A stretch of 64,000 nucleotides of DNA from Saccharothrix australiensis (GTDB lineage Bacteria; Actinomycetota; Actinomycetes; Mycobacteriales; Pseudonocardiaceae): assembly GCF_003634935.1 (NCBI RefSeq), contig NZ_RBXO01000001.1, positions 1,575,501 through 1,639,500 of the forward strand. Reading direction: 5' to 3'. The translations under genes were made by a program, and so were the position numbers. The notes below the pieces were generated by a model. That model saw only the letters and a list, made by a program, of their open reading frames with translations. It made no database searches and was not told the DNA's origin. Within the stretch, counting starts at the first letter, position 1. Each line of letters opens with the position of its first letter. This document shows, piece by piece, positions 54,054 through 62,255 of the stretch.

Positions 54054-54704
54054 CTACGGCCGTTCCGCGCCACGGGACGGTGGCGGTGTGCGGCCGACGA
54101 AGAAGGTGAAGTCCGCGCGGACCTTGGCGTCGACGCCCGTGGGCAGGTGGAAGAGGCCGGCGTCGACCATGCCCCGCACGGCGGACCGGCTCAGGCCAAA
54201 CCCGGCCGTGAGCAGCTTCCCGACCCGGATGGGCGCGGGCAGCTCGAACCTGACGACGACCGCGAGGGGCGTCGGGTCCGCGCGGTCGAGCTCGTGGAAC
54301 GGCAGGTCGGTCTCCAGCTCCCACGTGCCGCTCCAGTCGAGCCGGTACGCGGCCCGGCCGGCGAGCGCCGCGTCCGTGGCGAGGCTCCGCACCAGCGCCG
54401 GGTCGTTGGCCTCGAACCGCACCAGCCGCTCGTCGTCGAGCGCCTGCACGTGGATCCGTTCGTGGACGGGGATCTTCGCCGTCCGGCCGCACCGCTCGCA
54501 GCCGATGAGCATCCAGACGTCGAGCAGCTTTCCGTTCGCGTTGACCCGGAACTTCCCGGTGGGGTGGTGGCGCGTGGACCTGCACGACGCGCAAGTGCGG
54601 ACGATGGCGGGCAGTCCCAGCTCCCGGACCACCCAGAGAGCTTTTCGGTCGACGTCGAGTCCGTGGTCGTCTGCGGGCACACGGGTACCGCGGGGATCAC
54701 TCAT
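54054..54704 (-). CDS. DUF1062 domain protein
   Basis: ATG 54704 gives 216 residues. The DUF1062 core includes two probable zinc ligand pairs, RTCASC and GCERCGRTAKIPVHERIHV, around KFRVNANGKLLDVWMLI, which is almost diagnostic of the family. The C-terminal half ends with KLLTAGFGLSRSAVRGMVDAGLFHLP, resembling a small RNA-binding or HTH-like region, then VRADFTFFVG. The function is unknown. The upstream frame out to 54923 contains several cysteines but no RBS and was not adopted. Confidence 0.83.
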   Translation of the reverse strand: MSDPRGTRVPADDHGLDVDRKALWVVRELGLPAIVRTCASCRSTRHHPTGKFRVNANGKLLDVWMLIGCERCGRTAKIPVHERIHVQALDDERLVRFEANDPALVRSLATDAALAGRAAYRLDWSGTWELETDLPFHELDRADPTPLAVVVRFELPAPIRVGKLLTAGFGLSRSAVRGMVDAGLFHLPTGVDAKVRADFTFFVGRTPPPSRGAERP

Positions 54705-55015
54705 GGCTTCGGCCATCCCAAGCATGTGGAGAGGCGTCAGGCAGCGTTTTTCCGCGCCGTGGACTGCCTCTCGGAACCAGTGGCGTAAGGCCGGGTGAAC
54801 GCAGCACTCCGGCCGGCACGACGTGCACAGCACGTCGTGTGAAGGAAACCCACACCGATCACGGGGTGCGGGATTCGGGTGAAACGCCGGACCAGGACGG
54901 GGAGCAACTCGACCCGTCTTCATCCCGCGTGTGCGCCACTGATCAGATTTCCATGTCCGCCATGGTGGTCAGCCGGTGGATCGCGCGGCAACCCGTTTTT
55001 CGGGGCGGAGCCGAC
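54705..55015. other. Intergenic stretch without a recognised gene
   Basis: Together with the hairpin that follows, this is about 400 nt between the DUF1062 start and the GrpB stop. It is less GC-rich than its neighbours in places (for example ATCAGATTTCCATGTCC). It may contain the DUF1062 promoter. No RNA or ORF could be supported. Confidence 0.5.
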
Positions 55016-55070
55016 GGTGTCCCCGCCGCCCCTGACCGACGCGTGCGGGGTCAGGGGCGGCAGGGACACC
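55016..55070 (-). terminator. Strong hairpin downstream of the GrpB gene
   Basis: Twenty-two-bp arms at 55016-55037 and 55049-55070, beginning GGTGTCCCCGCCGCCCC, pair at 21 of 22 positions around an 11-nt loop. It lies 34 nt past the GrpB stop on the minus strand, so it is a likely terminator. It is unusually long for one. Confidence 0.65.
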
Positions 55071-55103
55071 GGTGTTCGGGGTACGGCTATGCGAAGTGAA
55101 GGC

Positions 55104-55691
55104 TCACAGCATGCCCGCCGCGCGGAACAGGCGGTCGTAGATGTCGCGGATCACGCCCTCCTTGCGCCGGTTGTAGTCCATCACGGTGCCGCCACCGGGC
55201 ACGGCCGATCGCTTCGCGTTCTCGTAGAGCGCGCGGTCCTCGGGGTGGGTCCGCAGCCAGTCGCGGAACATGCGGTGGCGGATGACCTCCGGGCAGTCCG
55301 GGCCGAACACGTGCAGGTTGACCCTGGGGTCGGAGAGGCGCAGGGCGCGGTGCTCGTGGAACGACGGTTCGCGGATCACCAGGACGTAGCCGAGGGGTTC
55401 GAGCAGCGGCACGTAGGCGTCCTCGTCGCGGGGATCGGCCACGACGAGGTCGATGTCGATGACGTCCTTGGCCGTCAGCCCCTCGACGGACGTCGAGCCG
55501 ACGTGGTCGACCTCCAGCGCCGCGTCGCCGAGCGCCGACCGGATGTCCGCCGCCAAGGCTTGGTAGCGGGCGGGCCACTCCGGGTCGTACGGGACGAGGA
55601 CGACCGTTTCGGGTGCGGGAGGGCCCTGCACCCACGGGTCCTCGTCCGGGTCGATGTCGTGGTGGCGGGTGATCTCCTCGAAAGCAGGCAC
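55104..55691 (-). CDS. GrpB-family nucleotidyltransferase-fold protein
   Basis: The 195-residue protein matches the GrpB/UPF0157 family: VVLVPYDPEWPARYQALAADI, the nucleotidyltransferase motif HVGSTSVEGLTAKDVIDIDLVV (GS...DxD), NLHVFGPDCPEVIRHRMFRDWLRTHPEDRALYENAK and YNRRKEGVIRDIYDRLF. Members are small putative nucleotidyltransferases, sometimes fused to CoaE, with no established substrate. It is monocistronic, with a strong hairpin downstream. Confidence 0.92.
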   Translation of the reverse strand: MPAFEEITRHHDIDPDEDPWVQGPPAPETVVLVPYDPEWPARYQALAADIRSALGDAALEVDHVGSTSVEGLTAKDVIDIDLVVADPRDEDAYVPLLEPLGYVLVIREPSFHEHRALRLSDPRVNLHVFGPDCPEVIRHRMFRDWLRTHPEDRALYENAKRSAVPGGGTVMDYNRRKEGVIRDIYDRLFRAAGML

Positions 55692-55845
55692 CCGACGAAA
55701 TTAGTGACGCGCGCCGAAGCCGTCGACTCCATTTGCCCCCGGCGCGGCCCGGACGCGGAAGTACCTAAGCGTGACTGATTCCCGGTCGTCCGCGGTTCTC
55801 TAACTTCGTTCGTGACAGGAGAGCACGACCACTGAGGAGAGAGCC

Positions 55846-56214
55846 ATGAGCGACGTGAACGAGCTGGTCCAGCGCTACCTCGCCGCCTGGAACGAGACGG
55901 ACGCCGCCGCGCGGCAGGCGGTCCTGGCGGAGGTCTTCGGCGAGGACGCGGTCTACACCGACCCGCTGATCTCGGTCCGGGGCAGGGACGGGCTCGACGC
56001 CGCCATCGCGGGGGTCCAGGCGCAGTTCGGGGGGTTGGTCTTCAGCCTCGGTGGCGCCGTGGACGCCCACCACGACGTCGCGCGGTTCACCTGGCACCTG
56101 GGGCCTGCCGGCGGGGAGCCGATCGTCATCGGGTTCGACGTCGTCGTGATCGGCGACGACGGTCGGATCAGCCAGGTGCTCGGTTTCCTCGACCGGGTGC
56201 CGGCCGGGGTCTGA
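55846..56214 (+). CDS. SnoaL/NTF2-like fold protein
   Basis: The 122-residue protein starts NELVQRYLAAWNETDAAARQAVLAEVFGEDAVYTDP, the standard first helix of the SnoaL-like/NTF2 superfamily, followed by the curved sheet (VARFTWHLGPAGGEPIVIGFDVVVI). Such proteins are polyketide cyclase-like or ligand-binding. A Shine-Dalgarno-like GAGGAGAG precedes ATG 55846. It is followed after 64 nt by a DUF1330 gene in the same direction; the pair may be coexpressed. Confidence 0.87.
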   Translation: MSDVNELVQRYLAAWNETDAAARQAVLAEVFGEDAVYTDPLISVRGRDGLDAAIAGVQAQFGGLVFSLGGAVDAHHDVARFTWHLGPAGGEPIVIGFDVVVIGDDGRISQVLGFLDRVPAGV

Positions 56215-56278
56215 GCGTGTTCCGGGCGGACCGCTCGGCCGGTCCGCCCCGGCTGTCCGTCGACATGGAGGAGGAACC

Positions 56279-56632
56279 ATGACCGCTTATGTGATCGCGC
56301 ACCTTCGCGACCCGGAGGAATTCCACCCGGAGGTGCTGGAGTACATGGAACGCATCCAGGCGACGATGGACCCGTTCGCCGGGCGCTTCGTCGTCCACGG
56401 TGGAGCGGTGGACGTCCGCGAGGGCGAGTGGCCCGGAAGCGTCGTCATGCTCCGGTTCCCGTCGGTGGAGGACGCGCGGAACTGGTACGAGTCGGCCGCG
56501 TACCAGGCGATCCTGCCGCTGCGGGCGGACCACCTGGAGGGTGAGGTGATCATCGTCGAAGGCGTCGGGCCCGACCACGACGCGGCGGCGAAGGCCGCCG
56601 GGATCAGGGCTTCGCTGCCCGTCCGGGGGTGA
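56279..56632 (+). CDS. DUF1330 family protein (dimeric ferredoxin-like fold)
   Basis: The 117-residue protein has the DUF1330 pattern: TAYVIAHLRDPEEFHPEVLEYMERI, FVVHGGAVDVREGEWPGSVVMLRFPSVEDARNWYESAAYQAILPLR. The family is a small alpha/beta-barrel-like dimer of unknown enzymatic function. AGGAGGA stands directly upstream of ATG 56279. It is the second gene of a likely pair with the SnoaL-like gene and converges on the LuxR gene. Confidence 0.9.
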   Translation: MTAYVIAHLRDPEEFHPEVLEYMERIQATMDPFAGRFVVHGGAVDVREGEWPGSVVMLRFPSVEDARNWYESAAYQAILPLRADHLEGEVIIVEGVGPDHDAAAKAAGIRASLPVRG

Positions 56633-56676
56633 CGCGGCGGGGAGCCGAGGGCACGCGTCCGGGCAGCGCCTGTTCC

Positions 56677-56697
56677 GGGGCGGTGTCTCACCGCCCC
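56677..56697. terminator. Hairpin at the convergent 3' ends of DUF1330 and the LuxR gene
   Basis: GGGGCGGTG and CACCGCCCC form a perfect 9-bp stem with a 3-nt loop. The right arm covers the stop codon of the minus-strand LuxR gene. Confidence 0.5.
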
Positions 56698-59420
56698 AGT
56701 CGATCGGCGAGGTCCTTCAGCTCGCTCCGGGAGGCGACACCGAGCTTGGGGTACGCCTTGTAGAGGTGGTAGCCGACGGTCCGGTGGCTGAGGAAGAGCT
56801 GCGCGGCGATGTCGCGGTTGGACAGTCCCCGCGCGGCGAGCCGGGCGATCTGGAGTTCCTGCGGGGTGAGGCCGGCGGCCACCCCCTCGGCGGGCCGAGG
56901 TCCCCGCTCCGGCGCGCCGGTCGCGGTGAGTTCGCCGCGGGCGCGCTCGGCCCACGGCCGCATCCCGAGCCGCTCGAAGACCTCCAGGGCGTCCTGCAGC
57001 GAGCCGCGCGCCTCGGCCTTCCGCCGGGCCCTCCGCAGCCACTCGCCGTAGAGCAGCGCGGTCCTGGCGTGCTCCAGCACGCGGCCGTCCCGGTCGTGCA
57101 GCTCCAGGGCGGCGGCGTACAGCTCCTCGGTCCGGTCGTCGTCGGCGAGCAGCGCGCGGCAGCGCAGCACGAGCGCGTCGGCCCACGGCTGCCGCACCGA
57201 CCCGGCCCACCGCTCGAAGCGCGCCAGGGGCTCGGCGGCGCGTTCCGGGGCCCCGACCCGCACGGCCGACTCCACCAGGTCGGGTGTCGAGCGGGTGGCG
57301 CAGATGTGGTGGCGCATCGGCTCGCGGGTCAGGCGCTCGAAGCGGGCGAGCGCCGACTCGACGCGGCCGAGGCCGAGGTCGAGCAGCCCGAGCGACCAGT
57401 GCGCCCACGGCGCGCCGGGGGCGGCGGCACCGGCGGTGGTGCCCGCCAGGCCCGCCTCGGCGTTGCGCCGGCAGGCCGCCTCGTCGCCCTTGGCGGCGTC
57501 GAGGTGGGCGAGCACGCTGCTGAACTGGCTGACCCACTGCTGCTGGCCGGTGTCGCGGGCGAGCCCGAGGGCCTCGGTCGCCGTGGCGAGCGCGTCCAGG
57601 TGCCGCCCGGTGAACACCTCGCCCTCGGCCATGAAGAACAAGGCCGTCGGCAGCCGCCCGGCGCCGCCCCTGGCGCGGTGCTCGGCGGCGAGCGCGGTCG
57701 CCAGCTCGTGGGCGTCGGCGTCCTGGCCCAGCGCGAGCGCCGCGCCGCAGAGGATCAGCAGCGCCTGGTCGGGCGCGCGGCCCCGCCGCCGCACCGCCGC
57801 GAGGGTGTCGGCCAGCGGCGGCGGTGGCCCGGCCCGGCCCTGGTCGAGGTGGGTGAGGTGGGCGCCGACCGGCGCGAGCGGGTCCGCGTCGTCCAGCGGC
57901 AGCGCGGCCAGCCGGTCCAGCGTCGCCGCGAGCTGCCGCTCACCCAGGTACCACGCGGTGTGGACGGCCTGGAGCACCAACGCGGCGGCCTGGCCGGGAT
58001 CGGTGTCGCGGACGAGCGCGGCCCCGTCGAGCAGCGACCGGTGGGCGGAGGAGTAGGAGCCCTGCCAGAAGTCGGCGAGCGCGCGCACCTGGGTGATCCG
58101 CGCGTGCATCGCCGGGTCCTCGCCCAGCCGCCGTCCCGCGCGATCACCCAGGGCCCTGGCGCGCGCCAGGTCGCCCGCCTCCAGCGCGGCCTCCGCCGCC
58201 AGGGCCTCGCGGCGGGCGCGGTCGGCGGGCTCGGCGCTCAGGTGGGCGGCCCGCTCGTACGCCGCCGCGGCCGCCTCGTGGCCGCGGCGCTCGCGGGCGC
58301 GGGCGGCGGTCCGCTCCAGCGCGGCGGCGACCTCCTCGTCGACCCCGGTGGCGGCGGTCGCCAGGTGCCAGGCCCGGCGGTCGGCGTGCTCGGGCGAGTC
58401 CAGGGCGGCGGCGAGCGCGCGGTGGACGGCGAGCCGCCGCGCGAGCGGCGCGCGCTGGTGGACGGCGGCGCGGAGCAGGGGGTGGCGGAAGCGGATCGCG
58501 GCGCCGTCGGTGTCGTCGCGGCGCACCAGGCCCGCCCGTTCGGCGGGGGCCAGGTCCTCGACGGTCGCGCCCAGCGCGGCGGCGGCGCGCAGGACCACGG
58601 CCAGCTCGCCGGTCTCCTCGGCCGCCGCCGTCAGGAGCAGGCTCTGGCAGGTCTCCGGCAACCGGCTGACCTGGCCGTGGAAGGCCAGCAGGAGGCGGCT
58701 GGTGAGGGGGAGCGCGCCCGGCGAGAACGCGCTGCCGCGCTCGGCGGCCAGGGCGACCGGCAGCTCCAGCAGGGCCAGCGGGTTGCCGCCCGCCTCGGCG
58801 AGCAGGCGGTAGCGCAGGGCGGGCGCGAGCGGGTGCCGGTCGAGCAGGGCGGCGGCGGCCTCGGGGGCCAGCCCGGACAGGTGCAGCTCCGGCAGGCCGG
58901 CGGCGGGGAAGGCCCCCTCGCCGTCGCGGGCGGCGAAGATCAGGACCACGCCCTCGGCGTGCAGGCGTCGGGCGGCGAACAGCAGGGCGTCCCGCGAAGC
59001 CCGGTCGAGCCACTGCGCGTCATCGACGAGGCACACCAGCCCCGTCCCGTCCGCGTGCTCGGCCAGCAGGGAGAGCACCGCGAGCCCCACCAGCAGCGGC
59101 TCGGAGCCGGGGGCGGGCCCGAGCCCGAACGCCGCCTCCAGGGCCGCGCGCTGCGGGGCGGGCAGCGCGGGGAGGGACCCGAGCGCCTGGCGCAGCAGCA
59201 GTTGAAGTCCCGAGTACGGCAACTCCGCCTCGAACTCGACACCGGTGCCGCGGAGCAGCCGCAAGCCGCCCGCCGCCGCGGCGGCGTGGTCGAGCAAGGC
59301 CGTCTTGCCGATACCCGGCTCACCCCGAACCACAAGCGCCGAACTGCGCCCCGTCCGGGCTCCCGCCAGCAGCCCGGCGATCGCGTCCACCTCGGCCTGT
59401 CTCCCGCACAACTCCCCCAT
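56688..59420 (-). CDS. Large LuxR-family ATPase regulator (LAL/MalT type)
   Basis: ATG 59420, with AGGA 8 nt upstream, gives 910 residues. An N-terminal AAA/STAND ATPase has Walker A VRGEPGIGKTALLDHA near residue 40 and Walker B GLVCLVDDAQWLDRAS. About 500 residues of helical TPR-like repeats follow. The C-terminal LuxR HTH is LTPQELQIARLAARGLSNRDIAAQLFLSHRTVGYHLYKAYPKLGV. LAL regulators are ligand-gated activators, often pathway-specific in antibiotic clusters, but no biosynthetic genes adjoin this one. The extra 29 codons of upstream open frame are not favoured. Confidence 0.92.
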   Translation of the reverse strand: MGELCGRQAEVDAIAGLLAGARTGRSSALVVRGEPGIGKTALLDHAAAAAGGLRLLRGTGVEFEAELPYSGLQLLLRQALGSLPALPAPQRAALEAAFGLGPAPGSEPLLVGLAVLSLLAEHADGTGLVCLVDDAQWLDRASRDALLFAARRLHAEGVVLIFAARDGEGAFPAAGLPELHLSGLAPEAAAALLDRHPLAPALRYRLLAEAGGNPLALLELPVALAAERGSAFSPGALPLTSRLLLAFHGQVSRLPETCQSLLLTAAAEETGELAVVLRAAAALGATVEDLAPAERAGLVRRDDTDGAAIRFRHPLLRAAVHQRAPLARRLAVHRALAAALDSPEHADRRAWHLATAATGVDEEVAAALERTAARARERRGHEAAAAAYERAAHLSAEPADRARREALAAEAALEAGDLARARALGDRAGRRLGEDPAMHARITQVRALADFWQGSYSSAHRSLLDGAALVRDTDPGQAAALVLQAVHTAWYLGERQLAATLDRLAALPLDDADPLAPVGAHLTHLDQGRAGPPPPLADTLAAVRRRGRAPDQALLILCGAALALGQDADAHELATALAAEHRARGGAGRLPTALFFMAEGEVFTGRHLDALATATEALGLARDTGQQQWVSQFSSVLAHLDAAKGDEAACRRNAEAGLAGTTAGAAAPGAPWAHWSLGLLDLGLGRVESALARFERLTREPMRHHICATRSTPDLVESAVRVGAPERAAEPLARFERWAGSVRQPWADALVLRCRALLADDDRTEELYAAALELHDRDGRVLEHARTALLYGEWLRRARRKAEARGSLQDALEVFERLGMRPWAERARGELTATGAPERGPRPAEGVAAGLTPQELQIARLAARGLSNRDIAAQLFLSHRTVGYHLYKAYPKLGVASRSELKDLADRLGR

Positions 59421-59577
59421 GATCACCATCCTGACACCTGCCCGGCGTAGCACGGCTCTCGTCACGCGACCCGAGAGGTCACCGGTCCGACCTCGACCAT
59501 GATCCATCGCCGGGATGTCGACTGACCTGCCTCGGCGTGATCAACGCATCTTTCATCGTGCTTCGGTGAACGAGGGC

Positions 59578-60155
59578 ATGGCAAAACCGCTGAAGGTTCG
59601 CGACGCCGGCCAGGTGGCGGAACATCCGAAGGAGCTGAGGTGGAACGTCCACAGGAAGCGCAGCGAATGGGTAGAGGTCGACCTCGTCGAGGTCGAACCG
59701 CCAGGTGTTGATCGTTTCGAGCACCAGTATTGAGACTCCACCAGGTGGCAGTCGCCCTGCTCCTGAACGCGCGTGAAGAGGTGCTGACACTGTGGCGCTA
59801 CCGGTTCGCCGTTGATCAGTGGGGCTACGAACTCATAGGTGGCCTGGTGGAGGAGGGTGAAGATCCGGCTACTACGGCTGCGCGGGAGGCCGTGGAGGAG
59901 ACCGGTTGGCGGCCGGTTGGCGAACCGGAGCATGTGGCAACCTTCCAGCCGCTGCCCGGCATGGTGGATGCTCCAGTGAATGCTTACATCTGGCGGCACG
60001 CCGATAAGGTCGGTGAGCCGACCGACGCAGAAGAGGCCGCGCGGATCGAGTGGATACCGATTGATCGGATGGGGGAACTCATCAAGCGCGGTGAAGTGCT
60101 CGGCTCGGGTGCGATCGTGCCGGTGTTGTTCTACCTGGCTTCCCGCAGTACCTGA
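59578..60155 (+). pseudogene. NUDIX hydrolase, frameshifted copy
   Basis: The protein is a paralogue of the intact NUDIX gene at 62842-63396. The N-terminal part reads EHPKELRWNVHRKRSEWVEVDLVEVEPP and ends FEHQY followed by stop TGA; the homologous reading continues one nucleotide out of frame from TTG 59730 as LHQVAVALLLNAREEVLTLW to the same C-terminus (VLFYLASRST). Compared with the intact copy there is a 1-nt deletion and a loss of about five residues (KRAVYDNEW against KRSEW). The NUDIX box GLVEEGEDPATTAAREAVEETGW is intact, so the truncated 141-aa product from TTG 59730 could still be made, but the gene is more likely dead. Confidence 0.72.
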
Positions 60156-60453
60156 GCTGCCGACGTCGAGGAGTTCCAGTCTGCGAGCGCTCGAACGGAC
60201 CGACTGAGGTCTCGGCGCACAGCGGTCGGTCGATCTGCGAGCGCCCCCGGATGTGTCGTGGTCGAGCATGTCCGGGTGGTTCGACGTCGCGGCTTCACCC
60301 TCAGGCCGACCCCCGCCGCAAGGCCACCCGCGAAGCCTTGCCCGTGCTCAGGGAGCCAGCGTGGGACTCCGTCGGCTCCAGCATGAACGATCGAAGATCG
60401 ACCCGCTTGTCCCCCTGACCGGTACGTGCAGGCCAGGGGGCCTGCTGATCCAG
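60156..60453. other. Intergenic stretch without a recognised gene
   Basis: All frames here lack plausible starts and codon bias. A short GCGCCCCCGG near 60240 resembles the sequence at the tRNA-derived site. Nothing else was recognised. Confidence 0.45.
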
Positions 60454-60493
60454 CGCCCCCGGCAGGATTCGAACCTGCGGCCTCGGGATTAGA
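60454..60493 (-). other. 3' half of tRNA-Arg(TCT): probable integration (att) scar
   Basis: On the minus strand the 40 nt read TCTAATCCCGAGGCC, then GCAGG, TTCGAAT, CCTGC (a perfect T-arm), then CGGGGGC and the discriminator G. These are the anticodon TCT, the 3' anticodon stem, a five-base variable loop, the T-arm and the 3' acceptor strand. The 5' half is missing: upstream sequence cannot pair with CGGGGGC and the loop base before the anticodon is not T. The tRNA 3' half is the usual attB core of tyrosine-integrase elements. The break faces right, so the inserted element should lie to the right. Confidence 0.7.
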
Positions 60494-60861
60494 GCGAGAC
60501 ACCTGTCATCGTCCGCTGTGATCGCAGGACACCGCTCCTCACCTGCGCTGATGGTCTCCGCTGGTTAAGTGTCGTTAAGCGTCCACAGCGGTCATCTGCC
60601 GTCGTTTCGCAGGGGTAAGGCATGGAGGCCATCTTGGTCCCTGTCCATGACCTGACAGATTGTTGGCGGAGGTCTTCATGATCTGCCGATCTCTGCCAGG
60701 GCCTACCGCCAGCAGCACTCTTAGCATTCGCGAATGACCACTGTGGATCGTCCTTCGCAGTCGCTTGTCATGGTTTTGTGGGGCAAAAGCAGAGAGTTGA
60801 TCTTGTCCCGGCTCGCGTGGGTAAGACGTCGGGCAGGTAGGACAGCACGTTCTGGTCGCTG
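60494..60861. other. Gene-free stretch between the tRNA scar and the CRISPR array
   Basis: About 370 nt with lower GC than the rest of the window. Longer frames that run through here owe their length to the repetitive CRISPR sequence. There is no integrase gene or recognisable fragment, and no cas gene. Confidence 0.45.
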
Positions 60862-61195
60862 GAACCACCCCCGCTCGCGCGGGGAAGACACGGAGGATGC
60901 CGTGCCGATGAGCACCTTGGCCGGACCACCCCAGCTCGCGCGGGGAAGACGGCGCGGTGTCGGCGGCCGACCGCGGCGGCTGGGGACCACCCCCGCTCGC
61001 GCGGGGAAGACAGGTTACCGGGGCGTTAACTGTCGCACGCGTCGGGACCACCCCCGCTCGCGCGGGGAAGACGCGCGCGGACGACGATCCGTACGCCGCC
61101 TACCGCGGACCACCCCCGCTCGCGCGGGGAAGACCGGCGTCCAACTCGACAGGTCCTTGCCAGACGCGGACCACCCCCGCTCGCGCGGGGAAGAC
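60862..61195 (-). CRISPR. CRISPR array, six 28-bp repeats, five spacers (type I-E-like repeat)
   Basis: Repeats are at 60862-60889, 60923-60950, 60984-61011, 61045-61072, 61107-61134 and 61168-61195. On the plus strand each begins GGACCACCCCCGCTCGC and ends GCGGGGAAGAC, with an internal palindrome CCCCGC...GCGGGG. The first repeat has G to A at position 2, the second C to A at position 11; the other four are identical. Spacers are 33, 33, 33, 34 and 33 nt. The reverse complement (starting GTCTTCCCCGCGCGAGC) matches the type I-E style. Degenerate repeats normally mark the trailer end, so the leader should lie to the right of 61195 and transcription should run on the minus strand. No cas gene is in the window. 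Confidence 0.95.
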
Positions 61196-61339
61196 ACTTC
61201 GTGACCTGGGACTATACCCACGCTTGCCCTGGTTTTCATTCGGTTCAGCCCAGTCTCGTAACGGGCCGTTGCCCGCTTCGGACACGCACCCGACGGCGCC
61301 CGGCAGACCACCGCTGATCTTCGTCATACGAGGGGCTTT
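61196..61339 (-). promoter_or_regulatory. Putative CRISPR leader
   Basis: This stretch follows the last perfect repeat and is comparatively AT-rich (for example TTGGTTTTCATTCGG-like tracts: CCTGGTTTTCATTCGG). By the polarity of repeat degeneration it should be the leader with the array promoter. Assignment is by position and composition only. Confidence 0.35.
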
Positions 61340-61478
61340 GTGTCATCCCGTCGACCTGGCGCAGCCCTGTCACGCGAGCTGGGGGCCTGCGACATGCCCG
61401 ATCGACCGGCGAGTGCGGTGCCAGGCTCGCAGGCCCCAGCTCGCGTGATAGCCCTTCGGGAGGTCGTCGGGATGACAC
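61340..61478. repeat. Second large palindrome, related to the one at 6.5 kb
   Basis: The outer arms GTGTCATCCCGTCGACCT (61340-61357) and AGGTCGTCGGGATGACAC (61461-61478) pair at 17 of 18 positions. The inner arms, 61371-61392 (CACGCGAGCTGGGGG...) and 61427-61447, pair over 21 bp with one bulged G. The design (two nested stems, about 135 bp in all) and the GTGTCATCCC/GGGATGACAC ends are shared with the 6462-6592 element, but the inner stems differ in sequence. No coding role is seen. Confidence 0.75.
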
Positions 61479-61763
61479 GTTGCCCCGGTCCCCGCCGGGT
61501 CCGGAAGCAGCCGCGGACACCGGTCATCCTGTTGGCCTGCCGCGCGGCGAGCGCATCTTTTGATCTTTGAACCTGCGGCGGCTGCCGGGGCCGCGCGTGT
61601 CTCCGGCCGTCGGCGGGCGTGGGTGCCGGAGGCGGGCCCCGCGCCCTTGCCGAGCGGCCTCGGGCGGAGCGGCGCGAGCGGCCCCGGCAGGGGCCGCCTT
61701 GATGAAGAAAAGGAACTCTGAACACGAGCGCCGCGACGGTTCGCGGACGGGGCGAGCGATCGA
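61479..61763. other. Gene-free GC-rich stretch
   Basis: About 285 nt between the palindrome and the NUDIX stop. Like the flank of the first palindrome, it carries CTTTTGATCTT about 75 nt after the GATGACAC end (61557-61567 here, near 6669-6679 there), so the homologous unit may extend beyond the stems. No gene is supported. Confidence 0.45.
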
Positions 61764-62237
61764 CTACGGAGTAGTGGATGCTGGAAGCTCGCCGTGTTCG
61801 AGGTAGACGGTCTGGCTGGACCGGTAGGCGTCGTAGGCGTGCCGGATGCGTCGGGCGAGCCTGGGGATGGCGTGGTCGGCAACGGCGTCGATCGGCACCC
61901 AAGCCCAGTGATCAAGCTCGGCGGGATCAAGGCGGATGTGTTGAGCGTCCTCGCCCAGCGGGCCGCAGTCGAAGATCCAAAGAATTTTGTCGCCTTCGGA
62001 GTCCCAGGGTGCCCAGTCGATCACCAGCGGCTTGACGACCTGGCGGTCGAGGCCAAGTTCTTCGGCGATCTCGCGCCTGCACGCTGCGGCTGGCGACTCG
62101 CCGCTGTCGACGTAGCCCCCTGGGAGATCCCATCGCTCGCCGTAGGTCTTGCGAACCATCAGGACACGGTCGCCGTCGACAAACAGAGCGCCAGCGGCCA
62201 TGCGAGGCGTAGCGAACCTGTCTGCTGGGTTGCCCAC
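61764..62237 (-). CDS. NUDIX hydrolase
   Basis: The 157-residue protein has a complete NUDIX box, GGYVDSGESPAAACRREIAEELGL, near residues 40-63, preceded by AAGALFVDGDRVLMVRKTYGERWDLP and followed by LDPAELDHWAWVPIDAVADHAIPRLARRIRHAY. It should hydrolyse a nucleoside diphosphate linked to another moiety. Its sequence is not close to the other NUDIX pair in the window. Directly upstream on the same strand (19 nt) lies the broken end of an HTH/TPR regulator gene; such regulator-NUDIX pairs recur in Pseudonocardiaceae. Confidence 0.88.
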   Translation of the reverse strand: MGNPADRFATPRMAAGALFVDGDRVLMVRKTYGERWDLPGGYVDSGESPAAACRREIAEELGLDRQVVKPLVIDWAPWDSEGDKILWIFDCGPLGEDAQHIRLDPAELDHWAWVPIDAVADHAIPRLARRIRHAYDAYRSSQTVYLEHGELPASTTP

Positions 62238-62255
62238 GCCGAAGACCCTACGCGA

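Noticed and set aside
54705-54923. Cys-rich N-terminal extension of the DUF1062 protein
   Set aside because: There is no RBS, and the family's usual length fits the start at 54704.
56688-59420. A secondary-metabolite cluster governed by the LAL regulator
   Set aside because: No synthase, transporter or tailoring enzymes adjoin it; the neighbours are unrelated small proteins.
60454-60540. A complete tRNA gene, possibly with a CTA (suppressor) anticodon
   Set aside because: No 5' acceptor strand or D-arm can be found, and the best alignment gives anticodon TCT with only the 3' half present.
60734-61448. ORFs with repeated TPARAGKT or PRERGW peptides
   Set aside because: They are translations of the CRISPR repeats.
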